Positions 61,835 to 64,000 of a DNA stretch of 64,000 nt are shown one piece after another. Numbering within the stretch: position 1 is the first letter of the stretch; each line of letters opens with the position of its first letter. Source of the stretch: Oligoflexus tunisiensis (GTDB taxonomy: Bacteria > Bdellovibrionota_B > Oligoflexia > Oligoflexales > Oligoflexaceae). A program made the translations under genes and the position numbers. A model generated the notes under the pieces. The model was not told the origin of the DNA and ran no database searches. It was given only the letters and a program-made list of their open reading frames with translations. The stretch is from assembly GCF_001748245.1 (NCBI RefSeq), contig NZ_BDFO01000001.1, positions 6,477,346 through 6,541,345 on the forward strand, read 5' to 3'.

Positions 61835-63550
61835 GTGCGACCTCGTTTCTGGAATCAACCCATCGGGAATCTCGTCGTCAGTCTCCTGGCGGCCTTCGGC
61901 ATCCACGCTGGTCCGGTGCTTTTCAAAGCGTCGCTGGATCATCTGTTTCACCTGGATACCACGAGCTGGTTGATCCTGATCAGCCTTATTCTTTTGCAGA
62001 CAGCTCTGACCACCATGCCGGGCCGTTTGGGTCGAAGCCTTGGTCTGAGCGTCCTCGTTCTGGCCTCCATCTCGACTCTCTGCAATATCATGAACATGAC
62101 CCTGTTCAAGAGCCCGGTCAGCATCATCACACTTTCCACGACCGTCCAATCCAACGCGCAGGAAGTCAGCGAATTTCTGGCTCTCTATGGAACCCGGCTT
62201 GCCCTCAGTGCCGGTCTGGTTTTGAGCCTGGCGCTTCCGCTCCTCGCTTACTATCGGAAAGCCATGCAGCCGCGAACCCTGGCCGTGAGCCTCGCCTGCC
62301 TGGCTTTGTCATTTCTTTATGCGCTGCCGAGTCTGCAGAAATCAGACTGGAACTTGAAGCAGGTCGCTCACGATTTCCATGAGCTCGCTTATGTGGATCG
62401 CCTCTTCACGACGATGGCCCGTTATCAGGGCATCACGAAAGCCCGGGAAAAGGCCCGGGTCTTCTGGAGTCAGAGGGTTGAATGGCAGAAGAATCTCAAG
62501 CTACAAACCAGCCGACAGACCCCCGGAATTGTGATCGTTGTGATCGGTGAATCCACAACGCGCCGGCATATGGGAATTTACGGCTATGAGCGGCTCACGA
62601 CACCCGCCCTGGAATCGCTCCAGGATCAACTGATCGTGTTTCCTGATGCCATCTCTCCGATAGCCAGCACCCTGCAAGGTGTCATCGGTGCCCTTTGCGC
62701 CACCGGATTTCATATGGAATCCCTGGAATGTCAGGGCCCGACTCTGATCGAAATCGCGCGGGCCGCCGGTTATCAAACGACCTGGATTTCCAACCAGGCG
62801 CCCAGCGGTTTCGGTGATAATTTCATCGTGGAACTCGGCCGCACCGCAGACCGGACGATCTTCGTCAACCAGGACGTATCGAGCGCCGGGGAAGCGGATA
62901 ACAGCGCAAGTCTGGACGAAAAGGTGCTGGGTCCTTTGGATGAACTGCTTGCGACCTCGCAGGCCGATGACACAAAACACATGATCTTCGTGCACCTCAT
63001 GGGCACGCATTTTATCTATGAAAAGCGCTATCCCCAGGAAAAAGCTCTCTTTGTAAATACCGACGATCTGGCATTGGACTCCGGCATCACCGACCCGAAA
63101 GCCCGTGCCATCATCAATCACTATGACAATGCCGTCGCCTATCAGGACAGTGTGCTGGGTGAGATGATGGATCGTCTCAACGCGTCCGATCGCGAGGGCC
63201 TGCTCTTTTATTTTTCGGATCACGGCGAGGAGGTCTACAACACGGATAACTTCGCAGGGCATAGCGAGGATCGCGTTACGCCTGCCATGCGGGAGGTTCC
63301 CGTCATCGTCGGCTTTTCCCGCGCCTATGCGCAAACCTGTGCGGATGAACTCGCGCAATGGCGCCGGTATGCGGAGCGGCCTTTTTCAACCTTTCAGCTG
63401 ACACCATCCATCGCCGGACTGCTCGGTCTGCAGTCGGATGCGTTTGATGATCGTGACAATATTTTCTCGGAACAGTTCCTGCCCGATCGGGGCACGATGC
63501 GGGCGAGCTCCGCGTCATCACCGGGACGCCCGCCGTATCTCAGAAAATGA
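61835..63550 (+). CDS. Phosphoethanolamine transferase (EptA/CptA-like sulfatase-fold)
   Basis: Inner-membrane protein of 571 aa. The first about 190 residues hold five helices. The periplasmic domain begins with VIVVIGESTTRRHMGIYGYERLTTP, where the Thr after GES is the nucleophile that carries phosphoethanolamine. It continues with HLMGTHFIYEKRYP and FYFSDHGEEVYNT, the metal ligands of the alkaline-phosphatase superfamily, so it looks active. Such enzymes modify lipid A or core sugars and lower sensitivity to cationic peptides. Start is GTG 61835. It converges on galE with 4 bp between stop codons. Confidence 0.9.
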   Translation: MRPRFWNQPIGNLVVSLLAAFGIHAGPVLFKASLDHLFHLDTTSWLILISLILLQTALTTMPGRLGRSLGLSVLVLASISTLCNIMNMTLFKSPVSIITLSTTVQSNAQEVSEFLALYGTRLALSAGLVLSLALPLLAYYRKAMQPRTLAVSLACLALSFLYALPSLQKSDWNLKQVAHDFHELAYVDRLFTTMARYQGITKAREKARVFWSQRVEWQKNLKLQTSRQTPGIVIVVIGESTTRRHMGIYGYERLTTPALESLQDQLIVFPDAISPIASTLQGVIGALCATGFHMESLECQGPTLIEIARAAGYQTTWISNQAPSGFGDNFIVELGRTADRTIFVNQDVSSAGEADNSASLDEKVLGPLDELLATSQADDTKHMIFVHLMGTHFIYEKRYPQEKALFVNTDDLALDSGITDPKARAIINHYDNAVAYQDSVLGEMMDRLNASDREGLLFYFSDHGEEVYNTDNFAGHSEDRVTPAMREVPVIVGFSRAYAQTCADELAQWRRYAERPFSTFQLTPSIAGLLGLQSDAFDDRDNIFSEQFLPDRGTMRASSASSPGRPPYLRK

Positions 63551-63554
63551 AATC

Positions 63555-64000
63555 TCAGGAAAAACCTTTGGGATGCTTTTCATGCCAGACCAGAGCGGTC
63601 CGGATGATGGTATCCAGATCGGAATAACGGCTGACATAACCCAGCACCTGGCGGGCCTTCGTGTTATCGGCATAAAGTTCCGCCGGATCGCCAGGACGCC
63701 GCTCGGCAAATCGGTAAGGAATTTTCCGACCGAGAACGCGCTCGGCTGCCTGCACGATCTCCAGGTTGCTATAGCCCTTCCCGGTTCCGAGGTTCACCAC
63801 ATCAAAGGTGCCCGGCTTCAGAGTATGCAGATGCTGAGCGGCTTTGATATGCGCATCCGCCAGGTCGGAAACATGGATATAGTCCCTGACACAGGTTCCA
63901 TCGCGGGTGGGAAAGTCATTGCCAAAGATGGAGAGTTCCTTGCCGGCTACCGCCGACAGAATCACATTGGGAATCAGATGCGTTTCCGGCTGGTGATCCT
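63555..64000 (-). CDS. galE: UDP-glucose 4-epimerase, C-terminal part
   Basis: The frame runs off the right edge, so only the last about 148 residues are seen. They start within DHQPETHLIPNVILSAVAG and contain FPTRDGTCVRDYIHVSDLADAHI, NLGTGKGYSNLEIV and RRPGDPAELYAD, all diagnostic of GalE (extended SDR). The enzyme interconverts UDP-glucose and UDP-galactose for glycan synthesis. The N-terminal NAD-binding half is outside the window. Confidence 0.95.
   Translation of the reverse strand, partial: DHQPETHLIPNVILSAVAGKELSIFGNDFPTRDGTCVRDYIHVSDLADAHIKAAQHLHTLKPGTFDVVNLGTGKGYSNLEIVQAAERVLGRKIPYRFAERRPGDPAELYADNTKARQVLGYVSRYSDLDTIIRTALVWHEKHPKGFS

Overview
The window reads as a chromosomal segment of a free-living Gram-negative bacterium with moderately GC-rich DNA. 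It carries a Tol system, several outer-membrane beta-barrels with signal peptides, many lipoproteins, TatC, a bifunctional (p)ppGpp enzyme, and sensor kinases of the 7TM-DISM and CheA-like kind. This mixture, with many secreted hypothetical proteins, suggests a deltaproteobacterium-like or Bdellovibrionota/Oligoflexia-like lineage, Oligoflexus being my best guess. That placement is inference from gene style, not from a marker alignment. No rRNA, tRNA or CRISPR array was recognised.

Layout. 0-6 kb: end of a protein with a HEPN-like RNxxxH motif, a REC-GGDEF regulator, FabG plus a FabH-like condensing enzyme, an M48 lipoprotein protease and a histidine kinase. 6-12 kb (minus): a beta-barrel, a triple-repeat adhesin-like lipoprotein and a secreted ExeM-like nuclease in one operon. 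12-19 kb: a GST, then two convergent, paralogous 7TM-Hpt-CheA-like kinases whose 3' ends overlap. 18.7-22.5 kb: a 46-bp tandem repeat and tolQ-tolR-tolA-tolB (minus). 22.5-27 kb: biotin operon bioB-bioF-bioDA, the last a fused BioD-BioA protein. 27-38.7 kb: surface and small proteins, an exported 2H phosphoesterase-like lipoprotein, EVE protein, polA, tatC, a pair of M16 proteases, a DMT exporter, a triple zinc-finger protein and mobA. 38.8-43.3 kb: hpf, recD2 and a GT39-type glycosyltransferase.

43.4-50.4 kb is an accessory island. A minus-strand gene for an exported protein has been broken by an IS200/IS605-family, tnpB-only element, whose ends I can place to the base (45891-47088, target TTAC, right end TCAA). 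Removing it restores the reading frame. An in-frame TGA and a second, unrelated, larger tnpB element in the opposite orientation lie further along the same gene. The two TnpBs differ: one keeps the D-E-D RuvC residues, the other has Gly where the RuvC-II Glu normally lies. Next to this is a WD40 lipoprotein gene split by an apparent frameshift, with a 9-bp palindrome at its likely promoter.

50.4-64 kb: a Hanks-type kinase with a small partner protein, an alpha/beta hydrolase, a lipoprotein pair, yicC-gmk-spoT (with no rpoZ between), agmatine-to-putrescine genes aguA-aguB, a phosphoethanolamine transferase and the C-terminal part of galE running off the end.
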